DNA of 32,281 bases, from NCBI RefSeq assembly GCF_014836885.1, contig NZ_JACSPY010000023.1, forward strand, positions 1-32,281, in the 5' to 3' direction. The position numbers and the translations under genes are program-made. The stretch is from Brevibacterium gallinarum (GTDB taxonomy: Bacteria > Actinomycetota > Actinomycetes > Actinomycetales > Brevibacteriaceae). The notes beneath the pieces were generated by a model that worked only from the letters and a program-made list of their open reading frames with translations, made no database searches and was not told where the DNA came from. Positions 1-8,109 of this stretch are shown one piece after another (within the stretch, counting starts at the first letter, position 1; every line of letters starts with the position of its first letter).

Positions 1-77
1 TGCACCTGGGCCTAGCCGACCCCACCACCCCGACATTCAAAACCAAGGAAATCCTGCCAACTACTTGACGCGGGACA
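1..77. mobile_element. Inward-facing end of an insertion sequence (rest outside the window)
   Basis: Bases 2-77 are the exact reverse complement of 32206-32281. Identity stops abruptly: after 77 the left copy continues into an ABC transporter frame and the right copy into an unrelated frame. The terminus reads TGTCCCGCGTCAAGT when read into the element. Such a shared end at two disrupted genes is what two copies of one IS look like. No transposase is visible because the element body is outside the window. The family cannot be assigned from 77 bases. Confidence 0.75.
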
Positions 78-1550
78 CTAGGCCTCTTGCCGCCAAACGC
101 AGTTACGAGCGGGTCTGTCGTGCTGGATGGCCACGACACATTGTCACTTTCCCAGCGGGAGCTAAGGAAGCTACGGGGCAAGAAAGTCGCAATGATCTTT
201 CAGGAGCCGATGACCGCGCTAGACCCTCTCTACCCCATAGGGGAACAGATCGCCGAAGCCATCACGGCCCACCAATCAACGCCCAAGGACAAAGCACGTA
301 GTCGAGCCCTTGAGTTACTTCAGATGGTGGGGCTTCCTGATCCGAAAAAACGCATCTCTCACTATCCCCACCAGCTCTCCGGTGGGCAGCTACAGCGAGT
401 GGTCATCGCGATGGCAGTCAGTTGCGAACCAGAACTCCTGATTGCCGACGAGCCAACCACTGCGTTAGACGTCACTGTGCAAGCCGAGATCCTCGAGTTG
501 ATCCGAGATCTGGCTGAGCGGCTCAACGCAGGTGTCCTTTTCATCACCCACGACATGGGCGTCGTCGCGGACATCGCGGACCGTGTAATCGTACTTCGCG
601 ATGGATCGGTAGTTGAAGAGGGCGAGGTCCATGAGATTTTTGCGACGCCCAAATGCGACTACACGCAGCACCTGCTGAGCTCAGTCCCGTACCTCGGGCA
701 GGCACAAGTGAGCGAAGGTGGCGATCTTGAGCGTACCGACTGGGTGTTGAACATGGATAACGTCACGATATCTTACCCGGGCCGCTGGGGATCCCCACCG
801 TACATGGCCATCAACAATGTCTCACTAAGCGTCGGTAAAGGTGAGGTTCTGGGGCTCGTGGGTGAATCCGGTTCTGGAAAGTCAACCCTCGGACGCTGCG
901 CGGTGGGTTTGCTAAAGGCATCATCGGGACACGTGAAAGTTTGTGGTACTGACATCACGCACATTTCGAATCGGAAGCTACGACCAGCACGCAAACGCTT
1001 TACCATGGTATTCCAGGATCCGGCATCGTCGGTGAACCCCAGAGAGACAATTGGGGAGATCGTAGGCAAGCCACTCCGCGTCCACACTAGTGATAACCCT
1101 TCGTCAATCAAGGCCAGAGTGGAGGAAATGCTCGAACGCGTTCGGATTCCGGCTAACTGGACTGGCCGCTATCCCCATGAGCTTTCTGGAGGCCAGCGTC
1201 AGCGGCTTGGTATTGCCCGAGCATTAATCTTAAATCCTGAACTGCTAGTTGCAGACGAACCTACTTCAGCCCTCGATGTTTCAGTCCAAGCTACTGTGCT
1301 CGAGCTTTTCAAGGAGCTACAGGCGGAACTCGGCTTCTCGTGCCTGTTCATTACGCACGACCTCGGCGTGGTAGAGATGCTCGCCGATAGAGTAGCGGTG
1401 CTGAAGTCAGGACAACTTATTGAGGTCGGTTATACAGCCGACGTACTTCACAATTCCAAGGAGGAGTACACGAAACGCCTGGTGCTTTCGGCCCCGGTTC
1501 CAGATCCGGAGGCTCAGCTCGCTCGACGGAAGGCATTTGCAGCCCTCTGA
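78..1550 (+). pseudogene. Oligopeptide/dipeptide ABC transporter, fused double ATPase, 5'-truncated by IS
   Basis: This is the C-terminal ~490 residues of a DppD-DppF (GsiA-like) ATPase that carries two nucleotide-binding domains in one chain and powers peptide or nickel import at the inner face of the membrane. The frame is open back to base 78 (codons reading LGLLPPN), directly beside the IS end. NBD1 therefore lacks its Walker A but keeps the Q-loop (MIFQEPMTALDP), signature LSGGQ, Walker B (LLIADEPTTALD) and the switch histidine (FITHD). NBD2 is complete: GESGSGKST, MVFQDPASSVNP, LSGGQRQRLGIARAL, LLVADEPTSALD, LFITHDLG. Family members are about 540-560 residues, so roughly 50-60 residues are missing. 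A TTG at 87 could restart translation, but the product would lack one ATP site. Permease and binding-protein genes are presumably beyond the IS. GC content is visibly lower than in the core genes further right. Confidence 0.85.
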
Positions 1551-1589
1551 CCCCGTCGTTTCGGAACCGTCGGTCAAGTGTACTTGGGC

Positions 1590-2255
1590 TCAGCTTTCCG
1601 CTGGCAAGCTTCTGAGGATTTCACTAATCGGTCGAAGATGCTCGTGAATCGTTCTCTTGAACTTCTCTTCGTCCAGCTCCTCCCAAGCTTCAATGAGCAT
1701 CCGATGCTGGCGGTCGAACGTCTCGATCAGGTGTTTAAAGTGTACGGCTGCGACCAAGCTGACGCGCTGGTGCCGCCATTGCAAGCTTTCATAAAGCTCA
1801 ACTAGGATTAAGTTACCTGCCGCTCCTACAATTTCCCGATGCAATGTCCAATCACACTTCGTGGCATCAATGCGCAACGCCGGGTCTTCCGGTTGGACTG
1901 CTGCATCTTCCGCGGCCTTCAATCGTGCCGCTAGAGCATCTCGCGCAGTGTTTGTGACAGGAATTCGGTGCTCGCAGATCAACTCTGCAGCATGCGATTC
2001 GATCAATCGTCGACATGCATAGACGTCGACCAACTCCTGCGCAGTAACCCGGCGCACTTGAGCTCCATGTCGGGGAACAAGTGTTATGAAACGTTCGGCT
2101 GCAAGTTTATTAAACGCCTCCCTAACTGGAGTTCTAGAAACACCTACTGCTTCACATACGGTCGACTCTTCAATGTACTCGCCACCTACGAGGTCCCCGG
2201 AAACTATCGAGTTCCGGATCCATTCGGCTGCCCGGTCACGGGCAGTAATTTTCAT
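1590..2255 (-). CDS. GntR-family transcriptional regulator, FadR/FCD subfamily
   Basis: A DNA-binding repressor of about 221 residues. The N-terminal winged helix-turn-helix is typical of GntR (IRNSIVSGDLVGGEYI, then CEAVGVSRTPVREAFNKL, then PRHGAQVRRV). The C-terminal all-helical FCD ligand domain contains a likely metal/ligand site with histidines in LHREIVGAAGN and DRQHRMLIEA. The ATG at 2255 is chosen because AGGGAG lies 9 bases upstream; an in-frame start at 2303 would add 16 uncharacteristic residues. It converges with the truncated peptide ABC gene, 39 bases apart. Regulation of that transporter or a linked catabolic pathway is a reasonable guess, but the ligand cannot be read from sequence. 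It shares the lower GC of the left flank. Confidence 0.88.
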   Translation of the reverse strand: MKITARDRAAEWIRNSIVSGDLVGGEYIEESTVCEAVGVSRTPVREAFNKLAAERFITLVPRHGAQVRRVTAQELVDVYACRRLIESHAAELICEHRIPVTNTARDALAARLKAAEDAAVQPEDPALRIDATKCDWTLHREIVGAAGNLILVELYESLQWRHQRVSLVAAVHFKHLIETFDRQHRMLIEAWEELDEEKFKRTIHEHLRPISEILRSLPAES

Positions 2256-2322
2256 GAAACCCGGCTCCCTTCTGCAGCTTGATGCGCTGGCATTCGTATT
2301 CAAGTCAGGACTCTCACCAAAG

Positions 2323-2328
2323 ATTATA
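2323..2328 (-). promoter_or_regulatory. Putative -10 element of the GntR gene
   Basis: On the minus strand the hexamer is a perfect TATAAT, about 68 bases upstream of the chosen ATG. The -35 is weak (TCGATA at 16 bp). A TATAAT box is unusual in this GC-rich window and fits the lower-GC accessory block. Confidence 0.45.
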
Positions 2329-2389
2329 ACGTGAACATTGCCGTTATCGATGCGGCATCAACACAACGCCCGAAAAAAGATATCAGTTA

Positions 2390-3034
2390 TCAGCTGCGGG
2401 CCGACAGCAGCGGTGCGCGATCCCTGGCGGCCGCAGCCGCTTGCGGCATTCCGCAGGCGGCGAGGAAGTTGCCGATCATCTGGTACCCGCATTCGGTCAG
2501 CACCGACTCGGGATGGAACTGCACCCCGAACACCGGTGCGCTGCGGTGCTCGATGCCCATGATGACCCCGTCGGCGGTCTGCGCGGTGACCGTGAAGACG
2601 TCTGCGGGCAGGGTCTCGTCGACGATCGCCAGGGAGTGATACCGGGTGACCGTCAGGGGGCTCGGGCAGCCAGCGAACAGGCCGGTGCCGGTGTGGGTGA
2701 TCTGCGAGGTCTTGCCGTGCATGAGCACCGGCGAATGCGACACCGTCGCACCGAAGACTTCCCCCATCGCCTGGTGGCCCAAGCACACGCCGAGCACCGG
2801 CAGCCCGGCCTCAGCGCAGTGGGCGATGACCTGCGGGCAGACTCCCGCATCGGCTGGGGCTCCGGGACCCGGGGAGATGAGCACCCCATCGTAATCTGCC
2901 AGGGCGCCCGCCACCTCGGGCGCGGTGAGATCGTCGTTGCGGATCACCGTCGTCTGCGCGCCGAGCTCGCGGACATAGCTCACGAGGGTGTAGACGAAGC
3001 TGTCGTAGTTGTCGATGACGAGGATGCGGGTCAT
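2390..3034 (-). CDS. pabA: Glutamine amidotransferase, aminodeoxychorismate/anthranilate synthase component II
   Basis: A 214-residue class I glutamine amidotransferase that supplies ammonia to the chorismate-using component I for folate (p-aminobenzoate) or tryptophan synthesis. It starts MTRILVIDNYDSF. The catalytic triad is visible: Cys84 in GVCLGHQAMGE, His174 and Glu176 in GVQFHPESVLTE. The oxyanion region is SPGPGAP. The ATG at 3034 overlaps the upstream stop by one base (TGATG), which implies translational coupling as the last gene of the DUF881-sortase operon. In many actinobacteria this orphan trpG/pabA sits beside pknB; here pknB is not found. The PabA/TrpG choice is uncertain because one amidotransferase often serves both pathways. 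Confidence 0.93.
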   Translation of the reverse strand: MTRILVIDNYDSFVYTLVSYVRELGAQTTVIRNDDLTAPEVAGALADYDGVLISPGPGAPADAGVCPQVIAHCAEAGLPVLGVCLGHQAMGEVFGATVSHSPVLMHGKTSQITHTGTGLFAGCPSPLTVTRYHSLAIVDETLPADVFTVTAQTADGVIMGIEHRSAPVFGVQFHPESVLTECGYQMIGNFLAACGMPQAAAAARDRAPLLSARS

Positions 3035-3264
3035 CAGCCGCCCTGTCCGGGCTGTTCGACGCCGGGTTCGCCGCCCTCTCCGGGGTCGGCTGGGGCGTGG
3101 TCGCCCTCCTCCTCGATCGTCGCATCGTTGAACGGCATGTACGGGGCGACGACAGGGAAGACGAACTGCATGAGCAGGTAGCAGGCCCCGGCGATGAGGC
3201 CGAGGGACAGAATCAGCTTGGAGAACCAGTTGCCGGGCAGGATCCGCCAGATGAGTTCGTACAT
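3034..3264 (-). CDS. Small single-pass membrane protein, unknown function
   Basis: A 76-residue protein with one transmembrane helix (about residues 15-38, LILSLGLIAGACYLLMQFVF). It is followed by an acidic, Gly/Pro-rich tail (EEEGDHAPADPGEGGEPG). Both ends overlap neighbours by one base (TGATG junctions with sortase upstream and pabA downstream). It is therefore a genuine member of the operon despite its size. Small one-helix proteins at this position are common in actinobacterial DUF881-sortase clusters. I do not recognise a characterised function; a role assisting the sortase or the cell-envelope machinery is only suggested by position. Confidence 0.8.
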   Translation of the reverse strand: MYELIWRILPGNWFSKLILSLGLIAGACYLLMQFVFPVVAPYMPFNDATIEEEGDHAPADPGEGGEPGVEQPGQGG

Positions 3265-4349
3265 CAGTCCGTCGCACCTCCTGCCTTCTCATACGCCGAG
3301 GAATCCTTGATGGAGTCCGGCGGGCCCTCGCTGGCATGCCGCCAGTCGGTGAGCTCGAAGTAGCCGATGTAGCGCTCCCGGGCCGAGAACATCGGGTTGC
3401 AGGCCGTGAGCGTCATGATCCGGTCCTTGCCCTTGTAGTCCGGCATGTCCGGCACGGGGGCGAGCACTTCGGTCTGGTCGGGCAGCACGATGTCGAAGTT
3501 GACGAAAGTGTAGGTGTAGTAGCCGTCGGCCGTCTGCACGATCGCCTCGTCGCCGGGGCGGATCTCAGCGATGAGGTTGAGCGGCTTGCCGTAGGTCACG
3601 CGGTGGCCGGCCATCGCGAAGTTGCCGACCTCTCCGGGCATTGCGGCGGTCGGGTAGCGTCCCAGGCCCATCCGGTTGAGCACCGGCTCGAGTGAGACGC
3701 CCTCGGCGATGGTGCGGTAGTAGTCCTCACCGAAGCGCGGGATGTACATGATGCCGAAGGCGGAGTTGATGTCGGCTGGATCCCCGACGTACGGGGTGTC
3801 GGGGTCGTCGGGCAGTTCGTTGCGCGGGTTGTCCTGCCACTGCGTGGTGAGCTCATTGGCGAGGTTGCGGTTGTCCTCATTGGCCTCGATGTCGGTCCAC
3901 CACAGCTGCCAGACGACGAACAGGATGAGGATGAGACCGGCGGTGATGCACAGCTCGCCGAAGGTCCGGATGGTGCCGCGCACCGGGCCGAGCGGTTCGC
4001 GCTCCGGCTTGGGCTTGTGGGCCTTGCGGTTGCGCGGCGGCTCATCGCCGAAGACAACCGTGTCGAAGTCGCCGTGCCGATTGGCTGCCGGCATCGGTTC
4101 GGTCTGCGGGGCGCTGGCCCCGTAGGCCTGCGCCGAGGCGCCAGTCGGGGTGCCGTAGCTGTGCTCGGAGTGGCGAGAGGCGGATTTGATGACAGGCCGC
4201 GGGCCGGTGGGGGTCGTCCCGCTCGCCGGTGCCGATGCGGCGCCGGAGGCGGCTGCGGTTCCGCTGTCACCGGCGCCATTGCCGGCCTGCCGGGCTGCGT
4301 CAGCGCGCTCCTGCGCGATGCGCTCACGGCGCGACATCGGTTGATCCAC
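3264..4349 (-). CDS. Class E sortase
   Basis: A membrane-anchored cysteine transpeptidase that links surface proteins (LAxTG-type signals in class E) to peptidoglycan. About 361 residues from a GTG at 4349 with AAGGTGA upstream; an ATG four codons later is an alternative. Order: an Ala/Pro/Thr-rich cytoplasmic N-terminus (1-125), a transmembrane helix (about 130-151), then the sortase barrel (about 190-335). Catalytic residues are His249 (MAGHRVTYG), Cys317 (TLTACNP) and Arg324 or Arg326 (FSARERYI). The GTG overlaps the DUF881 stop by one base, and its own stop overlaps the next start. No LAxTG substrate gene is present in the window. Confidence 0.93.
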   Translation of the reverse strand: MDQPMSRRERIAQERADAARQAGNGAGDSGTAAASGAASAPASGTTPTGPRPVIKSASRHSEHSYGTPTGASAQAYGASAPQTEPMPAANRHGDFDTVVFGDEPPRNRKAHKPKPEREPLGPVRGTIRTFGELCITAGLILILFVVWQLWWTDIEANEDNRNLANELTTQWQDNPRNELPDDPDTPYVGDPADINSAFGIMYIPRFGEDYYRTIAEGVSLEPVLNRMGLGRYPTAAMPGEVGNFAMAGHRVTYGKPLNLIAEIRPGDEAIVQTADGYYTYTFVNFDIVLPDQTEVLAPVPDMPDYKGKDRIMTLTACNPMFSARERYIGYFELTDWRHASEGPPDSIKDSSAYEKAGGATD

Positions 4350-5098
4350 TACTGCTTCACCTTTGCTTGGGAGAGGTCGAACGCGCCCTCATACGCATCG
4401 AGGGTCAGCGTTCCGGTCTCGACTTTCCACCCTAATCCTAAGCGCTCGGCGTACTGCTGATAGACCTGAACAGCTGGAGAGTCGCTGAGTGCCTGGCGCA
4501 GCGCGTCGGGGTCGCCGACGGCTTCGATGACATACGGCGGGGAGTACACCTGGGAGCTGACCCGGAGGGTGTTGCCGACGCACTGGACCGAGGAGGTCGC
4601 GACGATGCGCTGACCCTGGACGGACATGCCCTTCGCACCGCCGGCCCACAGCGCGTTCATGACGCCTTCGAGGTCCTGCTGGTGGATGACGAGGTCGTTG
4701 ACGGATACGCCGGGCAGGTTCATCGACTCCCGCGGCGCGTCATCGAGGGTGACGGTGACGCCCTCCCCGGTGAGTTCGGCGGCCCGGGCCTCGGCGGCGA
4801 GCGCATCGGCGAACTTCTGCGCTTCATCGGCTTCATCGGAGCCGGAGCGGCGCTGCAGCTCCTCAACGGTGCGGCGCTGCTCGGCCACGCTCTCCTCGAG
4901 CTTACGGCCCTGGTCGGAGCGCTCCTTGACGATGTCGGGCAGCGTCGAGGCCTCGGTCCGCAGCCGGGTGCCCTCAGACGTCTGGGCCGAGGTGGCCATG
5001 AGCAGCCCGCAGATGAGCAGCACGATGAACACCATCGGGTGTCCGAAGAGTCTCTTCACTGTGCTGCGCTCCGCCCTGTGCACCGCCTGCCGGTACAT
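4349..5098 (-). CDS. DUF881 family membrane protein
   Basis: A 249-residue protein of the DUF881 family, which is widespread next to crgA and pabA in actinobacteria and has no established biochemical role. A transmembrane helix (about residues 22-40, VFIVLLICGLLMATSA) is followed by a coiled-coil segment rich in Glu/Arg (about 55-100) and an external mixed domain (GEGVTVTLDD, VNDLVIHQQDLEGVMNALWAGGAKGMSVQGQ cut here into parts by the reader at residues 125-165). The ATG at 5098 is preferred because GGAAGG lies 11 bases upstream; the frame extends back to 5242 without a ribosome site. First gene of the four-gene operon. An R-M pair separates it from crgA. Confidence 0.88.
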   Translation of the reverse strand: MYRQAVHRAERSTVKRLFGHPMVFIVLLICGLLMATSAQTSEGTRLRTEASTLPDIVKERSDQGRKLEESVAEQRRTVEELQRRSGSDEADEAQKFADALAAEARAAELTGEGVTVTLDDAPRESMNLPGVSVNDLVIHQQDLEGVMNALWAGGAKGMSVQGQRIVATSSVQCVGNTLRVSSQVYSPPYVIEAVGDPDALRQALSDSPAVQVYQQYAERLGLGWKVETGTLTLDAYEGAFDLSQAKVKQ

Positions 5099-5296
5099 CG
5101 TCGTGTGTGCCTTCCAATCTACCCAGCGCTGCGACAGGCGGCCAAGTGACAGCCGCGCCGTGACGGCATGCGACAGCGCCCGTGCGTCGATGTCAGTGCC
5201 GAGGTGTTGACTGGGAGGCGCTCCCACCGGCAGAAAGCACACGCCGCTGGATCGGGATTTCGAAGCGCGATGATCGATAATGGAGAGGTGACGTCC

Positions 5297-6955
5297 ATGC
5301 CCGCAGCCTCGCCGGCTGACACTTCCGCCCTGCGCAAGGCCCGCGGTGCGTTCTTCACGCCTGCCGACATCACCGAGTTCATCACCGCCTGGGCGGTCCG
5401 CTCCCCGGATGACCGGGTGCTCGAGCCCTCTGCCGGAGATGCCGCGTTCCTGCTCTCAGCCCACCGGCGGCTGACGGCCCTCGACCCGGCCCGCACCAGC
5501 ACCCCGACCGTTCACGGGGTGGAGATCCATCCCGAGAGCGCGAAGATCGGCCGTGCCCGCGTCACCGCTGCCGGGGGCCGGGCCGATATCAAGGTCAGCG
5601 ACTTCTTCCGCCTGCCGCCGACCGGCGACTATGACACCGTCATCGGCAATCCGCCGTTCATCCGCTATCAGGGCTTCACCGGCGAAAGCCGGGCACGCGC
5701 CCGCGAAGCCGCGCTGCGCGGCGGGGTCGCGCTATCCGGGCTGGCCTCCAGCTGGGCGGCCTTCACCATCCACTCCGCCCTGTTCCTGCGGCCCGGCGGC
5801 CGGCTGGGCCTCGTGCTGCCGGCCGAACTGCTGACCGTCAACTACGCCGCACCGGTGCGCACCTTCCTGTTCGAGCACTTCCGCAGCGTCGAACTCGTCC
5901 TCTTCGAAGAGCAGGTCTTCCCAGGTGCTGAGACCGAGGTCGTTCTCCTGCTGGCCGACGGCTACCAGGAGGGCCCAAGCGCCCATGCGACGATCCGGCA
6001 GGCCCGTGCGGCCTCTGAGCTCACCGCCCTGGCACCCGGTCAGCAGTGGACGCCGGTCGACCCGGCGGCCAAGTGGATCGACAGCCTCGTCAGCCCCGCA
6101 GCGACTGCCGCCCTGCAGGCGCAGGTCGATGCCGGGCGGTTCTGCGATCTGGAGACCTGGGGGGATACGACGCTGGGCACGGTGACCGGCAACAACAAGT
6201 ACTTCACGCTCTCGACCTCCCGGGCTGCCGAACTCGGGCTCACCTCCCGGGATCTCGTGCGCGTCTCCCCGCCCGGCAGCTCGCATCTGCGCGGGCTTTC
6301 GCTCACCCCTGCCCAACTGCGTCGGCTGGCAGACGAGGGTAAGGCCACCCAGCTGTTCTACCCGCGCGAACCGCTCTCATCGGCCGCGGCCGCCTACATC
6401 GAGGCCGGCGAGCGCACCGGCGTGCACGAGGCCTACAAGTGCCGGGTGCGCCGCACCTGGTACAAAGTACCCCTGCTGGAGCCTGCCGATCTGCTGCTGA
6501 CCTGCATGAACGCCGACACCCCACGCCTGACGACGAACAGTGCCCGCGCCCGGCACCTCAACTCCGTGCACGGGGTGTACCTGCGCGAGGAACACCGTGA
6601 GCTCGGCAGTGACCTGTTGCCGCTGGCCAGCCTCAACGCCGTGACTATGCTGCACGCCGAGATCGTCGGCCGCAGCTACGGCGGAGGCATCCTCAAACTC
6701 GAACCGAAGGAAGCCGACCGCTGGGCGGTCCCCTCCCCTGCGCTCATCGCCTCCGCCGCCGAGTCGCTGGCCGCCATCCGCCCGCGGGTCGCCCGGATGC
6801 TGCGGGCCGGCAAGCTGAACGAAGCGTCCGAACTCATCGACACCGTGCTGCTGCGCGAACCCGGGCACCTGAGCGCACGAGAGCTCGACGACGTGCGACA
6901 GGCCAGGGATGAGATGGTGCGCAGGCGGACCGTCAGGGGTGCCAGTGGCCGCTGA
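5297..6955 (+). CDS. Type II N6-adenine DNA methyltransferase
   Basis: About 552 residues. It transfers a methyl group from S-adenosylmethionine to adenine in a specific site and protects host DNA from the partner nuclease. The order is that of N6-adenine enzymes with motif I before IV: RGAFFTP (motif X-like), motif I VLEPSAGDAAFL (about residues 42-51), VHGVEIHPES (motif II), and catalytic motif IV NPPF (118-121). The C-terminal half (about 250-520) is the target-recognition part. The ATG at 5297 has GGAGAGGTGA just upstream; earlier starts lack this. The stop lies inside the nuclease gene, so the two are co-translated. Size and partner recall the M.SalI/XamI-type enzymes (GTCGAC), but that specificity is a guess. 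Confidence 0.9.
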   Translation: MPAASPADTSALRKARGAFFTPADITEFITAWAVRSPDDRVLEPSAGDAAFLLSAHRRLTALDPARTSTPTVHGVEIHPESAKIGRARVTAAGGRADIKVSDFFRLPPTGDYDTVIGNPPFIRYQGFTGESRARAREAALRGGVALSGLASSWAAFTIHSALFLRPGGRLGLVLPAELLTVNYAAPVRTFLFEHFRSVELVLFEEQVFPGAETEVVLLLADGYQEGPSAHATIRQARAASELTALAPGQQWTPVDPAAKWIDSLVSPAATAALQAQVDAGRFCDLETWGDTTLGTVTGNNKYFTLSTSRAAELGLTSRDLVRVSPPGSSHLRGLSLTPAQLRRLADEGKATQLFYPREPLSSAAAAYIEAGERTGVHEAYKCRVRRTWYKVPLLEPADLLLTCMNADTPRLTTNSARARHLNSVHGVYLREEHRELGSDLLPLASLNAVTMLHAEIVGRSYGGGILKLEPKEADRWAVPSPALIASAAESLAAIRPRVARMLRAGKLNEASELIDTVLLREPGHLSARELDDVRQARDEMVRRRTVRGASGR

Positions 6956-7958
6956 GACGAGTGCGAAGGAACGCGCCTGGCTGCTCTTCGACCACATCAT
7001 CGCCCAAGCCGCACCTGACGGTGAGCACGCGGACCCGTGGACGACAACCGATGACGGCAGGCTGCGCTTCTCGCCCGACATCCCGACCCTCGAACGTCTG
7101 CTCGGCGTGCCGCTGCTGCTGCGGGCCGGCAGCCAGACGGGTGTGCCGGCCCTGGCGCTCGACGTGTGGCTGTCCTATGAGCTGCGCCGCGCCGGCTTCG
7201 ACCCCGATGCCGTCTGGCCGCGAGCGACTCATCCGCGGATCCTGCCGACCCCGATCGCCAAACTGCTCGCCGGCCTGCCGGCAGCCGAACGCGACACTCT
7301 CACCGCCCGCCTGGGGCAGCGCACCGCCATTCCCGGTGCGACAGCGGCGAGCGCGAACATCCTCGGCAAGCACTACCTCAAACAGGTCGACGTCATGATG
7401 ACCGACTGGGCGACCGGGCCCGAGCTGCTCATCTCCACCAAGCGGATGGACTCCTCCTACGGCAAGAATGCCGCCAACCGCGTCGAGGAGTCCTACGGCG
7501 ATGCGAAGAACCTGCGGCTGCGCCACCCACTGGCGGCACTCGGCTTCGTGCTCGGTCTGCGCTCCGACATCCTTGAGACCGCACCGGCGACTGCCGACTG
7601 GCTCTTCGACCTCGTCGGCAAACTCGGCCAGGAAGACGACGCCTACCACGCCACCAGCATCATCATCTTCGACTACACCGACCCGAGAGCCAGCGGCACC
7701 CTGTTCGACGACGCCGCACAGCTGGCACCCGGCGGGGACCTCGATGCGATCATCGACCGCCTGCCTGAGGCCCGCGTCCGCGACGATGTCGTCGCCGACT
7801 GGCTCTCGCCTGGCCGGTTCCTCACCGTCATGGTCAACCGGGTGCTCGACGCCACCCCGGTGACGTTCCACCCAGAGGCGCGCCGGCGGCGCAGCGCGGC
7901 ACGCAACAGTGCGGCCCGGCTCGGGTCGGTCATCACCGACGACGGCCGCATCCTCTGA
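6945..7958 (+). CDS. Type II restriction endonuclease (PD-(D/E)xK type, XamI/SalI-like guess)
   Basis: About 337 residues from a GTG at 6945 with AGGGG upstream; it overlaps the methyltransferase end by 11 bases. The central block has an acid and lysine arrangement typical of PD-(D/E)xK nucleases: Asp149 in QVDVMMTDW, Glu160 and Lys166 in PELLISTKRM. It is followed by a conserved-looking stretch (SSYGKNAANRVEESYGDAKN). Together with the upstream adenine methyltransferase this is a complete Type II R-M system. Recognition site and cut type cannot be read from sequence. No controller (C) protein gene was seen. Assignment rests on the motif and on the gene order. Confidence 0.8.
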   Translation: MAAETSAKERAWLLFDHIIAQAAPDGEHADPWTTTDDGRLRFSPDIPTLERLLGVPLLLRAGSQTGVPALALDVWLSYELRRAGFDPDAVWPRATHPRILPTPIAKLLAGLPAAERDTLTARLGQRTAIPGATAASANILGKHYLKQVDVMMTDWATGPELLISTKRMDSSYGKNAANRVEESYGDAKNLRLRHPLAALGFVLGLRSDILETAPATADWLFDLVGKLGQEDDAYHATSIIIFDYTDPRASGTLFDDAAQLAPGGDLDAIIDRLPEARVRDDVVADWLSPGRFLTVMVNRVLDATPVTFHPEARRRRSAARNSAARLGSVITDDGRIL

Positions 7959-8017
7959 TCGAGTACCCCCGCACAGCTGCTGCCTTTCGGGCAATGTGCA
8001 CAGCAGTGCTCCTCGAG

Positions 8018-8023
8018 TAGACT
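8018..8023 (+). promoter_or_regulatory. Putative -10 element for crgA
   Basis: TAGACT fits the actinobacterial TANNNT -10 and lies 60 bases after the nuclease stop. The same hexamer occurs at 10932-10937 ahead of another gene here. No convincing -35 is visible. Confidence 0.35.
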
Positions 8024-8055
8024 TTGGTTGTTGTCCAACCCCCACATGCACCCAG

Positions 8056-8095
8056 GGACAGCATCCGCAGGCCCCTCGCCGGGCCTGATCTGTCC
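8056..8095 (+). promoter_or_regulatory. Nested stem-loop in the crgA leader
   Basis: Outer arms GGACAG (8056-8061) and CTGTCC (8090-8095) enclose inner arms AGGCCC (8069-8074) and GGGCCT (8081-8086), both perfect. The structure ends just before the crgA ribosome site (GGAGGAGAAA). It may terminate the R-M transcript or control crgA translation. There is no U tract. Confidence 0.45.
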
Positions 8096-8109
8096 ACCGG
8101 AGGAGAAAC

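Noticed and set aside
3035..3337. N-terminal extension of the pabA frame (101 residues)
   Set aside because: The extension is Arg/Pro-rich and overlaps the sortase and small membrane protein genes. MTRILVIDNYDSF is the family start and overlaps the upstream stop by one base.
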